Assembly: GCF_039522365.1 (NCBI RefSeq)
Contig: NZ_BAAADJ010000024.1
Coordinates: forward strand, 51,435-115,434
Direction of reading: 5' to 3'
Source: Bacillus carboniphilus
GTDB lineage: Bacteria; Bacillota; Bacilli; Bacillales; JC228
DNA: 64,000 bases
The notes beneath the pieces are model-generated. The model had not been told where the DNA came from and did not search any database. It saw nothing but the letters and a program-made list of their open reading frames with translations. The stretch's first letter is position 1. The number at the start of each line of letters is the position of its first letter. Both the position numbers and the translations under genes were made by a program. Positions 27,692 through 37,196 of this stretch are shown piece after piece.

Positions 27692-27720
27692 ATAATACTT
27701 TTAATAGTTTTGATTGTCAA
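27692..27720 (-). promoter_or_regulatory. Promoter of the peptide transporter
   Basis: On the minus strand, TTGACA (27715-27720) and TATTAT (27692-27697), exactly 17 bases apart. Upstream lies an AT-rich tract with an inverted repeat TAGTAAT/ATTACTA (27755-27779). Confidence 0.7.
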
Positions 27721-27873
27721 AAGCATTGGTAAAATATAAATAAGTAATAATTTTTAGTAATTTATCTATTTTATTACTATTGTAAAATAATTTTTAATAT
27801 ATTTACTATTAAATGAATTTAGTAATACAATTTATACAAAGGAATGTAAGGAAAAGGAAGGAGGAGAGGGGAA

Positions 27874-28323
27874 ATGTTTCTTGTGAAACAATTGCAAAGT
27901 CAACTACCAGAGAACATAAATAGGTTAGTTTTTGAAAGCAAAAGGGAAGGTTTCCGATTTTTAGTAAGATTAGTTGATGATTTTCTTGTAGGCACCAACA
28001 CTTTTTCTGCTTCAGGTGAGATTCTATATGGTGTGTTTGATGAAAAAGGGAACTTAGTAGGAGTAGGTGGACTAAATAAAGATCCTTATTCTACTGATAA
28101 AACCTTGGGTAGGTTAAGGCGGTTCTACGTTGATCCTAATTATAGAAGGCATGGTATAGGGAGGCTACTACTTCATACAATTATCGAATTCGCAAAGGAT
28201 CATTATGACCAATTAGTACTCTATACAGATACGGAACAAGGGGATAAGTTTTACACATCTATGGGATTTCTAAGAAGTCAGGAATTTGGTAGGTCGTCTC
28301 ATCATCTAAACCTAACTAAATAA
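27874..28323 (+). CDS. GNAT-family N-acetyltransferase
   Basis: 149 residues with the acetyl-CoA binding motif RRHGIGRLLLHTIIEFA (R/Q-x-x-G-x-G/A) near 88-105 and the preceding strand LRRFYVDPNYR. The substrate is unknown. RBS GGAGAGGGG. Divergent from the peptide transporter. Confidence 0.8.
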   Translation: MFLVKQLQSQLPENINRLVFESKREGFRFLVRLVDDFLVGTNTFSASGEILYGVFDEKGNLVGVGGLNKDPYSTDKTLGRLRRFYVDPNYRRHGIGRLLLHTIIEFAKDHYDQLVLYTDTEQGDKFYTSMGFLRSQEFGRSSHHLNLTK

Positions 28324-28414
28324 TTTAAACATGCATTGTCCTTGCCAGTTTGATAATCTTAGTAATATCGGTATAAAATTGTTTACCCTTAAAATAGCAA
28401 GGGGGATTAACCAC

Positions 28415-29068
28415 GTGGCAAAATCAAAGAAATATTACGTAGTATGGCAGGGTAGAAATCCGGGAATTTATACTAGTTGGGACGAATGTAAGGAACAGGT
28501 GAATGGCTACCAGGGTGCTAAATATAAGTCATTTCCTACACACCAAGAGGCTGAAGCTGCATTTAAAGTGGGTTGGGGTAAATCTCTGGCTTCGTCCGGA
28601 AATGGAAAGAATAAAACGTCCACGGGAAAGTGGAGAGGTGCATCCCATGAAACGTCTGAAGAAATTATATATGAAAGTATATCAGTAGACGCTGCATGTA
28701 GTGGGAACCCAGGTGATTTAGAGTATCAGGGTGTAGATACTCAAACCGGAGAACGTATTTTTCATGTAGGCCCACTTGAAAATGGAACAAACAACATCGG
28801 TGAGTTTCTGGCCATTGTTCATGCTTTAGCTTTACTAAAAAAGCAGAACAGTAATAGGCCAATTTACTCTGACTCAGCAACAGCTATTGGCTGGGTTAAA
28901 AAGGGGAAAGCGAATACTCAGTTAGAGCGGTCTAATAAAACAGAGAAGGTATGGAACTTAATAAAGAGGGCTGAGCATTGGCTTAGTGAGAATACATATA
29001 CCAATAAAATTTATAAATGGGAAACGAAAGTGTGGGGAGAAATTAAGGCTGATTTTGGTAGAAAGTAA
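28415..29068 (+). CDS. Ribonuclease H1 with N-terminal hybrid-binding domain
   Basis: 217 residues. Residues 1-50 are the hybrid-binding/viroplasmin-like domain (YYVVWQGRNPGIYTSWDEC, then GAKYKSFPTHQEAEAAF). Residues about 85-217 are the RNase H fold with the acidic residues in SVDAACSGNPG, NNIGEFLAI, YSDSATAIGWV and KADFGRK. From memory it follows the structurally studied Bacillus halodurans RNase H1 almost motif by motif. It removes RNA from RNA-DNA hybrids. The frame is open from 28331, but AAGGGGG at 28399 serves GTG 28415, which begins VAKSKKYYVV. Confidence 0.9.
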   Translation: MAKSKKYYVVWQGRNPGIYTSWDECKEQVNGYQGAKYKSFPTHQEAEAAFKVGWGKSLASSGNGKNKTSTGKWRGASHETSEEIIYESISVDAACSGNPGDLEYQGVDTQTGERIFHVGPLENGTNNIGEFLAIVHALALLKKQNSNRPIYSDSATAIGWVKKGKANTQLERSNKTEKVWNLIKRAEHWLSENTYTNKIYKWETKVWGEIKADFGRK

Positions 29069-29081
29069 TCAAAGCAAATCG

Positions 29082-29123
29082 AAAAAGCCCTAACCTTCGC
29101 ATAAGCGATGGCCAGGGCTTTTT
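29082..29123. terminator. Bidirectional intrinsic terminator
   Basis: AAAAAGCCCT pairs with AGGGCTTTTT, with an inner TTCGC/GCGA helix, between the convergent RNase H and glnS genes. Confidence 0.8.
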
Positions 29124-29128
29124 CATTT

Positions 29129-30796
29129 TTATAATTTAAATGAACTCTTTAAAGAAACAATCAAATTAAACACAGCTTTTTCATCTGTTGAATGCTTAGG
29201 ATCTACATTGAAGTAACCGTGTCTGAAGAACTGAAATTTATCTTGTGGCTTTACATCCTTCATATTTGGCTCAATAAATCCGTTTAAAACTTCTAGTGAA
29301 TTTGGATTGATGCGGTTCAAGAAATTTTTCTTATCCTCTTCTTCGTGCTCTTCTCCATCTTCATCTAAAATAAGAGGCTCATAAAGTCTGAATTCAGCTG
29401 GTACAGCTTGAGTAGCTTCTACCCAATGTAATGTCCCTTTTACTTTACGTCCAGTAAATCCAGTTCCACTCTTCGTTTCTGGATCATACGTACAATGGAT
29501 CTCAACCACATTTCCGTCTTCATCCTTAATGACATCTTCACATTTAATAAAGTAAGCATGCTTTAGGCGTACTTCATTTCCAGGGAAGAGGCGGAAGTAT
29601 TTCTTTGGAGGATCCTCCATAAAGTCTTCTTGCTCGATGTAAATTTCACGAGAGAACGGAATTTGTCTTGTTCCCATTTCTGGATTTTCAGGGTTAATTT
29701 CTGCTTCAAGCATTTCAACTTGTCCTTCTGGGTAGTTCGTGATTACTACTTTCAGTGGGCGTAGGATCCCCATTGTACGTGGAGCTTTTAACTTTAAATC
29801 TTCTCGTACAAAGTGGTCAAGCATTCTGGAATCAACTGTACTGAAAACCTTCGAAACACCTAACTCACGACAAAAAGCGCGAATGGACTCCGGAGTATAT
29901 CCTCTTCTTCTAAGCCCGGAGACAGTAGGCATTCGTGGGTCATCCCAGCCATCAACAATTCCCTCTTCAACCAGCTGCTTCAGCTTACGCTTACTCATCA
30001 CTGTATTTGTTAAGTTCAATCGGTTAAATTCAATTTGCTGTGGTTTACTTTCCATTTCACACTCTTCAACTACCCAATTGTATAGAGGGCGTTGATCTTC
30101 GAACTCAAGTGTACAGATTGAATGTGTAACTCCTTCAATCGCATCTTCAATTGGATGAGCGAACGCATACATTGGGTAGATGCACCATTTATCCCCTGTA
30201 TTATGATGAGTTGAATGAGATATACGGTAAATAACAGGATCACGTAAGTTAATATTAGGGGAGCTCATATCAATTTTGGCGCGAAGTACTTTTTCTCCAT
30301 TGCCAAACTCACCCTTGCGCATTCTCTCAAACAGGTCGAGATTTTCCTCAACGGAACGACTGCGATAGGGGCTCTCTTTACCTGGTGCTGTTAAAGTTCC
30401 GCGGTATTCTCGAATCTCATCAGCACTTAAATCATCTACATATGCTTTTCCTTTTTTGATTAAAAGCACAGCACGATCATACATTTCCTCAAAATAGTCA
30501 GAAGCAAAGAATAATCCGTCCCAATCATAACCAAGCCACTTTACATCTTCCTTGATAGAATCAACAAACTCTTTATCTTCTTTTAGAGGGTTTGTATCAT
30601 CAAAACGTAAATTTGTTTTTCCGCCGTATGTATCAGCTAAGTCAAAGTTCAAAACGATAGATTTAGCATGACCAATATGTAAGTATCCGTTAGGCTCTGG
30701 TGGAAAACGCGTGATTACGTGATCCCTTTTCCCGGTCTTCAAATCTTCTTCAATAATATCCTTAATAAAGTTTGACGTATTATGTTCCACAGCCAT
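29129..30796 (-). CDS. glnS: Glutaminyl-tRNA synthetase
   Basis: 555 residues, class I synthetase of the GlnRS/GluRS family. Seen: [14 protein letters not shown] (HIGH near residue 40), the KMSKS-type loop [14 protein letters not shown] near 268, and two C-terminal anticodon-binding beta-barrels. PEPNG rather than PSPTG separates GlnRS from GluRS. It charges tRNA-Gln directly. Most Bacilli lack this enzyme and use GluRS plus GatCAB, so its presence is notable. ATG 30796 after GGGAAGG; the TTG one codon earlier is less likely. Confidence 0.93.
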   Translation of the reverse strand: MAVEHNTSNFIKDIIEEDLKTGKRDHVITRFPPEPNGYLHIGHAKSIVLNFDLADTYGGKTNLRFDDTNPLKEDKEFVDSIKEDVKWLGYDWDGLFFASDYFEEMYDRAVLLIKKGKAYVDDLSADEIREYRGTLTAPGKESPYRSRSVEENLDLFERMRKGEFGNGEKVLRAKIDMSSPNINLRDPVIYRISHSTHHNTGDKWCIYPMYAFAHPIEDAIEGVTHSICTLEFEDQRPLYNWVVEECEMESKPQQIEFNRLNLTNTVMSKRKLKQLVEEGIVDGWDDPRMPTVSGLRRRGYTPESIRAFCRELGVSKVFSTVDSRMLDHFVREDLKLKAPRTMGILRPLKVVITNYPEGQVEMLEAEINPENPEMGTRQIPFSREIYIEQEDFMEDPPKKYFRLFPGNEVRLKHAYFIKCEDVIKDEDGNVVEIHCTYDPETKSGTGFTGRKVKGTLHWVEATQAVPAEFRLYEPLILDEDGEEHEEEDKKNFLNRINPNSLEVLNGFIEPNMKDVKPQDKFQFFRHGYFNVDPKHSTDEKAVFNLIVSLKSSFKL

Positions 30797-31004
30797 CAAC
30801 CTTCCCTTTAAAATTCATAATCCATATTTTATGTAAATATTTAGTTCCTATTATCTTTACCATTATTTCCGTTAGCAAATATTGTAACACAAGAATATAA
30901 GGAATTTTACTATAACGGTGGGAAAATGCAATCGTATTTTGGCTATTTTATTGTTAAAGGGACTATCAATTCGCCTATTGTGGTGCTTCTATATGAAATA
31001 TTTC

Positions 31005-31198
31005 TCCGGCCAGCTCCAGCGCCTAGCCAGTTCTTCATTGAAATAACTTCTCCGAGTAACTTGCTTAAAGCATGACCGACAGGTGATGCTTTAAGCAGCT
31101 CGAGGTCACAAGCCAATCCGTCATGAAGGTTAAAGAGCAACCTTCCTGACGGCTCGTCTTGTGCTTGTCGGGGCTGATCAAGGCGCTTGCGCATTTGT
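31005..31198. repeat. Dispersed multi-hairpin Bacillaceae element, about 190 bp
   Basis: The 600-base gap 30797-31398 holds this element and otherwise nothing that I can support. It runs from CGGCCAGCTCCAGCGCCTAG to GGCGCTTGCGC. Two strong internal hairpins are visible: GCTTAAAGCAT/ATGCTTTAAGC (31063-31096) and CCGTCATGAAGGTT/AACCTTCCTGACGG (31118-31152). I recognise its ends as a repeat common between genes of many Bacillus genomes. No ribosome site supports the short ORFs across it. Confidence 0.65.
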
Positions 31199-31398
31199 AA
31201 TTACCAAATAGTTTCATTATCAATTTATGGCCTAGCTTCATATGATATAGCACACAGAAAATAAGGCTCAAGCCATTCTAAATAATGGAATGAAACCGGT
31301 TACTTTTTTACACTTTTAGCATGAAGAGGTTTATGAACCAAGCCAATAGGTGAAAATGAACAATAAAAAATTCTCTTAAAAAGGAAGTGATCCTTACC

Positions 31399-32421
31399 AT
31401 GGATATGGAAAAGGCGCTCCAAGTGTTAGATACAATGAGGCTGCCAAACGGAGCTTACACAGCAAGCCGCTCAAATGATTATAACTATGTTTGGATCCGT
31501 GATGTCTGTTATACGGTTTTACCGTTTTTATATACACCATCTGAACGCTATGAAAAAGCCTATCATGCCTTATTTGACCTTTTTAAAAAATACGAATGGA
31601 AAATCGATATTCATCGGAAGAAAAGACCAGTTTACCTGTTTGAGTATATTCATTCACGTTATTCTACCGACCTAACAGAGCTTGAACAGGAGTGGGGACA
31701 TGCTCAAAATGATGCAATCGGTGCATTTTTATGGGGAGTCGGTGAAGGATTTAAGTATGGACAGAAGGTTATCCGTGACGAAGGTGATCTTATCATCCTC
31801 CAAAAGCTAGTAGATTATTTAGAGTGTGTTCGGTATTGGGAAGCTGAAGACAATGGAATGTGGGAAGAAAATATGGAGGTGCACGCATCCAGTGTCGGAG
31901 CGTGTGTAGCGGGATTAAAAGCAGTGAAGCTATTAGTGAATGTAAAAAAGGAAATGATTTTAAAAGGAGAGGAAACACTTCGAAATTTATTACCTAGAGA
32001 AAGTGCCACAAAAGAAACAGACCTGGCATTATTATCGTTAATATTCCCATATCGAGTAGTTGACCGGAATACTGCTTTACAGATTTTAAAAAATGTGACA
32101 GGAACACTGGAGCGGGAGTTCGGCTGTATCCGATATGTAAATGATTATTATTATAACGAAGGTAGTGAAGCAGAGTGGTGCTTCGGGTTCCCTTGGTTGG
32201 GACTATGTTATTTAGAGTTAGGAATGGAAGAGAAAGCCTTAGAGTATGTGGGGAAAACGAAGCGGGTCATCCCGGATAATTGGGAGGTACCGGAATTATA
32301 TGTAGGTGGAACGGATAAGCCGAATGGCAATACTCCACTCGCATGGGCTGTTGCGATGGCGATGTTGTTTCTAGAAAGAGTGGGAGTTAGTGAATCTAAC
32401 TTGGTTACATTAAATGAATAG
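31399..32421 (+). CDS. GH15-like (glucoamylase-type) glycoside hydrolase
   Basis: About 340 residues, an (alpha/alpha)6 barrel of the GH15/phosphorylase-kinase-alpha type. Seen: LPNGAYTASRSNDYNYVWIRD at the start, then EAEDNGMWEEN where GH15 has its general acid, and EGSEAEWCFGFPWLGL. It probably hydrolyses alpha-glucan ends. It lies upstream of glgBCDA in the same direction but is separated by a terminator and a repeat array, so it is a neighbour rather than the first gene of that operon. ATG 31399 has AAGGAAG at 31381-31387; GTG 31387 is too close to it. Confidence 0.75.
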   Translation: MDMEKALQVLDTMRLPNGAYTASRSNDYNYVWIRDVCYTVLPFLYTPSERYEKAYHALFDLFKKYEWKIDIHRKKRPVYLFEYIHSRYSTDLTELEQEWGHAQNDAIGAFLWGVGEGFKYGQKVIRDEGDLIILQKLVDYLECVRYWEAEDNGMWEENMEVHASSVGACVAGLKAVKLLVNVKKEMILKGEETLRNLLPRESATKETDLALLSLIFPYRVVDRNTALQILKNVTGTLEREFGCIRYVNDYYYNEGSEAEWCFGFPWLGLCYLELGMEEKALEYVGKTKRVIPDNWEVPELYVGGTDKPNGNTPLAWAVAMAMLFLERVGVSESNLVTLNE

Positions 32422-32429
32422 GTTGTGTG

Positions 32430-32457
32430 CCCCCTGCCTTAGCAGGGGGTTTTTTGT
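32430..32457 (+). terminator. Intrinsic terminator
   Basis: CCCCCTGC-CTTA-GCAGGGGG followed by six T, ten bases after the GH15-like stop codon. Confidence 0.9.
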
Positions 32458-32482
32458 TTGGGAGTGGAATTGAGTGTGGGAA

Positions 32483-32720
32483 TTCCGATAGCGGGGTCAG
32501 AATTTCCGATAGAATTGCCAAAATTTCCGATAGCGGGGTCAGAATTTCCGATAGAATTGCCAAAGTTTCCGATAGCGGGGCTAGAATTTCCGATAGGAGA
32601 GTCAAAGTTTCCGATAGCGGGGGCTAGAATTTCCGATAGAATTGCCAAAGTTTCCGATATGGGAGTCAGAATTTCCGATAAAAGGGCCAAAGTTTCCGAT
32701 AGACAGGCCCGAATTCCCGA
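32483..32720. repeat. Tandem array of twelve 21-bp units
   Basis: TTCCGATA recurs at 32483, 32504, 32525, 32546, 32567, 32588, 32609, 32631, 32652, 32673 and 32694, with a diverged last copy at 32714. The spacing is 21 bases, once 22. Two unit types alternate: AATTTCCGATAGCGGGGTCAG and the form with AGAATTGCCAA after TTTCCGAT. The array starts 25 bases after a terminator. Open frames across it have no ribosome site and are taken as chance. From 32720 to about 32890 a diverged tail (GTCAAATT... segments) may be older copies. Confidence 0.9.
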
Positions 32721-32954
32721 AGAGGCAAAAAATATCAAATAAAACAAAGTTCTCCAGAGAATCACATCTGAGAAATATTACAGAATTTCGTAAAAAGAAT
32801 CAGTCAACTAAAATAAGCCAACAAAACAAGTCAAATTCCCCTAATAATAGTCAAATTTCATCGAAGGGTTCGCAATTTTCGCAGCGAAACTAATTTTCAT
32901 AATAGATATCCTTTAATTCTGTAAAGTTAGTGAGTGCTGGAGGTGCAGTGCTAG

Positions 32955-34901
32955 TTGGAAGGGACCATTGAAAAAAGTAAAAACAATCTATTGAGCGAAG
33001 TAGACCTTTATCTTTTCCATGAAGGAACTCAGTACAAAGCGTATAACATGATGGGGGCACACCTAGACAAAATAGAGGGTGTGGAAGGAGTCCGTTTTAC
33101 TGTTTGGGCACCTAACGCACTGTCGGTATCGGTTGTAGGGGACTTTAATCATTGGGAAGGTTCAGGTCATCAGATGGAGAGAATTCATCAATCTGGAATA
33201 TGGGTATTATTTATCGCGGGTCTTTCAGAGGGAGAGCTATACAAATACCGAGTACGAACTCCTGATAACCAGATTGTATTAAAGGCTGATCCCTACGCTT
33301 TTTATTCAGAGGTCAGACCCAATACGGCCTCAATCGTCTATTCGCTAAACAAATATCAATGGCAGGACCAGAAATGGATGAAACATAGAGGAAAGAAGCA
33401 AGCATTAGACAAGCCTATGCTTATCTATGAGGTACATCTCGGTTCTTGGAGGAAAAAGACAGACGGTAGCTTTTATACGTATCGAGAGTTAGCCGGTGAG
33501 TTAATCGAACATGTTCTTTCAAACGGTTATACACATATTGAATTTATGCCTATTATGGAACATCCATTTGATCGATCTTGGGGCTATCAAATTACAGGTT
33601 ATTATTCCGTAACGAGTCGTTTTGGGAAGCCGGAAGACTTCATGTACCTGATTGACCAGTGTCATCAAAACGGGCTGGGTGTCATTTTAGATTGGGTACC
33701 GGTTCATTTTTGTAAGGATGAGCACGGACTTGGAAAGTTTGATGGTACACCTCTCTATGAACCTATTGATCCATTGAGAGCAGAAAGACCCCATTGGGGA
33801 ACCTATAGTTTTGATTATGAGAAGCCAGAAGTGAACAGCTTTCTCGTTTCCAATGCGTTGTTCTGGCTTGATCTTTTTCACATAGATGGATTACGTGTAG
33901 ATGCGGTTTCTTCCATGATTTATTTGAATCATGATCAATCCTCTCCTGTGCCCATAAAAAATAAAAATGGTGGAGATGAAAATTTAGAGGCAGTTCGATT
34001 TACAAAAAGATTAAACGAAACCGTTTATAAATATCATCCAGACATACATATGATTGCAGAAGAAGCTACACCGTGGCCAAAGGTAACGGCACCAACAACC
34101 CAAGAAGGCTTAGGATTTAGCTATAAATGGAACATGGGTTGGGTAAACGATGTACTTCGATACATAAGGTTAGAGGAAAATGAGCGACCTGACCATCATC
34201 ATCTCTTAACCTTCTCCTTTTTCTATGCGTTTTCTGAACATTTTATTTTACCGTTTTCCCACGATGAAATGGTTTATGGTAAACGATCATTACTTAACAA
34301 AATGCCGGGGGAGTATTGGAAGAAGTTTGCCAACCTTCGTTTGTTATACGGATATTTAATGACACATCCTGGGAAAAAGTTATTGTTTATGGGAAGTGAA
34401 TTTGCCCAGTTTGATGAATGGAAGGATGAAAGGGAACTGGACTGGAACTTGCTCGATTTTGAGTCCCATCAAAACTTTCTTCACTACTCAAGAACACTTA
34501 ACCAGTTTTATAAAAATACAAGAAGTCTTTGGCGTTTAGATCATGACCCCAATGGTTTTGAATGGATTAATCCACATGATTCTAATCAGGGTGTCATATC
34601 TTTTATGAGAAAAGGTAAGCGAAAAGGTGATTACTGTGTGGTTGTTTGCAATTTCTCTTCAAGGGTTTTTCACTCTTATCGCATTGGTGTTCCTTCGCTA
34701 GGGGGTTATATCGAGATGTTTAATAGCGATAAGACAGAATTTGGTGGCTCAGGACAATGTAATGAAAATGCTATTCAATCCGAAAAGTTACCTTACAATA
34801 ATCAGTTATTCAGTATGGAAATCACCGTTCCGCCTTTAGGGATTACTATTTTTATGAAACAAACGAAAAAAAGAGGGAGACAAGTGAATGCCAGCGACTA
34901 A
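32955..34901 (+). CDS. glgB: 1,4-alpha-glucan branching enzyme
   Basis: 648 residues, GH13. An N-terminal CBM48 (about 25-115) is followed by the catalytic barrel with ILDWVPVHF, nucleophile Asp in [10 protein letters not shown], acid Glu in IAEEATPWP and FSHDE, then the C-terminal beta domain. It introduces alpha-1,6 branches into glycogen. TTG start with AGGTG nine bases upstream. Overlaps glgC by 14 bases. Confidence 0.95.
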   Translation: MEGTIEKSKNNLLSEVDLYLFHEGTQYKAYNMMGAHLDKIEGVEGVRFTVWAPNALSVSVVGDFNHWEGSGHQMERIHQSGIWVLFIAGLSEGELYKYRVRTPDNQIVLKADPYAFYSEVRPNTASIVYSLNKYQWQDQKWMKHRGKKQALDKPMLIYEVHLGSWRKKTDGSFYTYRELAGELIEHVLSNGYTHIEFMPIMEHPFDRSWGYQITGYYSVTSRFGKPEDFMYLIDQCHQNGLGVILDWVPVHFCKDEHGLGKFDGTPLYEPIDPLRAERPHWGTYSFDYEKPEVNSFLVSNALFWLDLFHIDGLRVDAVSSMIYLNHDQSSPVPIKNKNGGDENLEAVRFTKRLNETVYKYHPDIHMIAEEATPWPKVTAPTTQEGLGFSYKWNMGWVNDVLRYIRLEENERPDHHHLLTFSFFYAFSEHFILPFSHDEMVYGKRSLLNKMPGEYWKKFANLRLLYGYLMTHPGKKLLFMGSEFAQFDEWKDERELDWNLLDFESHQNFLHYSRTLNQFYKNTRSLWRLDHDPNGFEWINPHDSNQGVISFMRKGKRKGDYCVVVCNFSSRVFHSYRIGVPSLGGYIEMFNSDKTEFGGSGQCNENAIQSEKLPYNNQLFSMEITVPPLGITIFMKQTKKRGRQVNASD

Positions 34902-36048
34902 AAAGTGTTTAGCGATGTTATTAGCGGGGGGCCAGGGAACAAGACTGGGAGATTTAACGAAGGGTTTAGCAAAACCAGCTGTTCCATTTGGAGGTAAATA
35001 TAGAATAATAGATTTTGCTTTAAGTAATTGTAGCCATTCTGGAATAAATAAAGTTGGAGTATTAACTCAGTATCAACCACATTTATTGAATGCATATGTA
35101 GGAAATGGGAGTGCATGGGATTTAGATAGGAAATTCGGGGGCGTCTCGGTACTACCTCCTTATCAAGGAAGTACCGGGGGCCAATGGTACAAAGGGACAG
35201 CCAATGCAGTCTATCAAAATATCCGCTTTATCGACCAGCATAACCCGGAATATGTTCTGGTCATATCAGGAGACCACATATATAAAATGGACTACAAACG
35301 TTTACTAGACTTTCATATAAAAAACAGCGCTGAAGCAACCATCGCGGTCATCGAAGTACCATGGAATGAGGCAAGTCGCTTTGGGATTCTTACCGCAAAT
35401 GAAGACCATCAAATCACTGAATTTCATGAAAAGCCAACTATTCCTAACAGTAATTTAGCATCCATGGGTGTGTACGTATTTAATTGGAAACTATTAAAGA
35501 AATACTTAATGGAAGATGAGATAAATCCTACTTCATCTAATGACTTTGGGAAAGATGTGATTCCAAAAATGCTTTCTGATCAAATTGACCTGTATGCTTA
35601 CAGGTTTAAGGGTTATTGGAAGGATGTTGGCACCGTTCAAAGTTTGTGGGAAGCCCATATGGATCTTTTAGAGGAAAGTCCTGAATTAGATTTATATGAC
35701 CCCCAGTGGAAAATATACTCAGTAAATGCAAATCGCCCACCTCAGTATATCGCACCTGGATCTACCATTACACAGTCTCTCATTAACGAAGGATGTCAAA
35801 TCTTTGGACACGTGGATCGATCAGTCCTATCCCATAATGTTTATGTTGGGAGGGGTACAATCATTAAGGATTCTGTCATCATGCCTAATGTCATAATAGG
35901 GAAAAATGTGAAAATCGAGCGTGCCATCATAGCGAATGATACGTTCATTGATGATGGTGTTGAAATTGGTTCGTCTAATTTAGCAGATGAAATAACGTTA
36001 ATAGGTGAAAATCAAAGAATTACATCCAATATGCAAAATGTTTTATAG
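34888..36048 (+). CDS. glgC: Glucose-1-phosphate adenylyltransferase, catalytic subunit
   Basis: 386 residues. [25 protein letters not shown] is the nucleotide and activator site; the C-terminal third has left-handed beta-helix hexapeptides ([19 protein letters not shown]). It makes ADP-glucose, the donor for GlgA. RBS GAGGGAG inside the glgB end; translation is coupled. Confidence 0.95.
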   Translation: MPATKKCLAMLLAGGQGTRLGDLTKGLAKPAVPFGGKYRIIDFALSNCSHSGINKVGVLTQYQPHLLNAYVGNGSAWDLDRKFGGVSVLPPYQGSTGGQWYKGTANAVYQNIRFIDQHNPEYVLVISGDHIYKMDYKRLLDFHIKNSAEATIAVIEVPWNEASRFGILTANEDHQITEFHEKPTIPNSNLASMGVYVFNWKLLKKYLMEDEINPTSSNDFGKDVIPKMLSDQIDLYAYRFKGYWKDVGTVQSLWEAHMDLLEESPELDLYDPQWKIYSVNANRPPQYIAPGSTITQSLINEGCQIFGHVDRSVLSHNVYVGRGTIIKDSVIMPNVIIGKNVKIERAIIANDTFIDDGVEIGSSNLADEITLIGENQRITSNMQNVL

Positions 36049-36077
36049 GACTTTGAAGGAGCAGGGGGACAGATATT

Positions 36078-37184
36078 TTGAGCCAAGTATTAGGGGTTAT
36101 AAATTTAATGAATGAAAATCAATTTTTAAAAGAGCTAACTTCTTCACGCTGTTTAGCGTCGGTCCCTTTTGGTGGACGGTATAGACTTATAGATTTTACA
36201 TTATCAGATTTCGTCCATGCAGATGTTACCCAGGTGGCTGTATTTGCTCGAGAAAAATACCGTTCACTGATGGACCATTTAGGATCGGGAAAGGAATGGG
36301 ATTTAGACCGTCATAACGGTGGACTATTTATATTACCTCCACTTAAACCCGGTGAAAAAATGATGGGAGACATTCAGCAATTTTATGACCATTTAATGTT
36401 TTTTCAGCGTTCCTATGCAGATACCGTTATCATCTCTCCAGGCTGTCATGTGTGCGAGATTGACTACACAGAAATTATTGATCAACATAGGGTGAACAAT
36501 GCCGACATAACGATTGTTTATAAGGATTACAAGGGAGTGCCTGTACAAAAACCTGTCTATCATAAATGTTCTGTTGATGATGACGGAAATATTTCAGATA
36601 TAGAGTTGTATGCATCCCCACAAGAAGGAGACCTTGTTTGTTTAGAAACGTATATTCTTAAAAAAACAGTATTAGTAGAGCTTATCTTAAAGTGTATAGA
36701 GAATGATGAGTATGACTTTATTAAAGATGCTCTAAAGGCACATCTAGATGATTATGTTGTGAAGGGCTATCACCTTAAGGGTGAAATGATGTTTATTCAT
36801 TCCGTTGAAAGTTTTCACCAAGGTAATATGGCTTTTTTAAACCAGAAGGTGATGCACTCCTTCTTTAATGATAAACGTGAGGTTTTTACAAAAATAAAAC
36901 ATGAGGCACCTACTAAATATACATTAAGTTCCGCGGTATCCCATTCTTTGATTGCTAATGGATGTGATATACAAGGAACGGTTGAAAACAGTATCCTATT
37001 TCGGGGCGTGAAAGTAAAAAAGGGAGCTGTCGTTAAAAACAGTATTATCATGCAAAAAGGAGAAATTGAAGAGGGTGCTTATGTAGAAAATGTCATTACT
37101 GATAAACAAGCAAAGATTACAAAAGATCAGAAAGTGATTGGTAAATCTAAACCAAAAGTTATTAAGAAAGCAGAAATGATCTAA
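36078..37184 (+). CDS. glgD: Glucose-1-phosphate adenylyltransferase, GlgD subunit
   Basis: 368 residues. It is a GlgC paralogue whose N-terminus (LGVINLMNENQFLKEL) has lost the GGxGTRL catalytic loop, as usual for the Bacillus GlgD subunit that improves GlgC activity. A beta-helix C-terminus is kept (VENSILFRGVKVKKGAVVKNSII). TTG start with AGGGGG upstream. Lies 29 bases after glgC. Confidence 0.93.
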   Translation: MSQVLGVINLMNENQFLKELTSSRCLASVPFGGRYRLIDFTLSDFVHADVTQVAVFAREKYRSLMDHLGSGKEWDLDRHNGGLFILPPLKPGEKMMGDIQQFYDHLMFFQRSYADTVIISPGCHVCEIDYTEIIDQHRVNNADITIVYKDYKGVPVQKPVYHKCSVDDDGNISDIELYASPQEGDLVCLETYILKKTVLVELILKCIENDEYDFIKDALKAHLDDYVVKGYHLKGEMMFIHSVESFHQGNMAFLNQKVMHSFFNDKREVFTKIKHEAPTKYTLSSAVSHSLIANGCDIQGTVENSILFRGVKVKKGAVVKNSIIMQKGEIEEGAYVENVITDKQAKITKDQKVIGKSKPKVIKKAEMI

Positions 37185-37196
37185 CGGAGGTTAGCC

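Noticed and set aside
30943..31271. Minus-strand ORFs of 68 and 83 residues
   Set aside because: They lie in the dispersed 190-bp element and lack ribosome sites.
32483..32720. Possible CRISPR array
   Set aside because: There are no unique spacers: units are contiguous at 21 bases, and no cas genes are near. The same applies to 60331-60580 (20 bases).
32405..32893. Several ORFs on both strands with FPIAGSEFPIELPK-type repeats
   Set aside because: They arise from the 21-bp array (7 codons per unit). No ribosome binding site or conserved start was seen.
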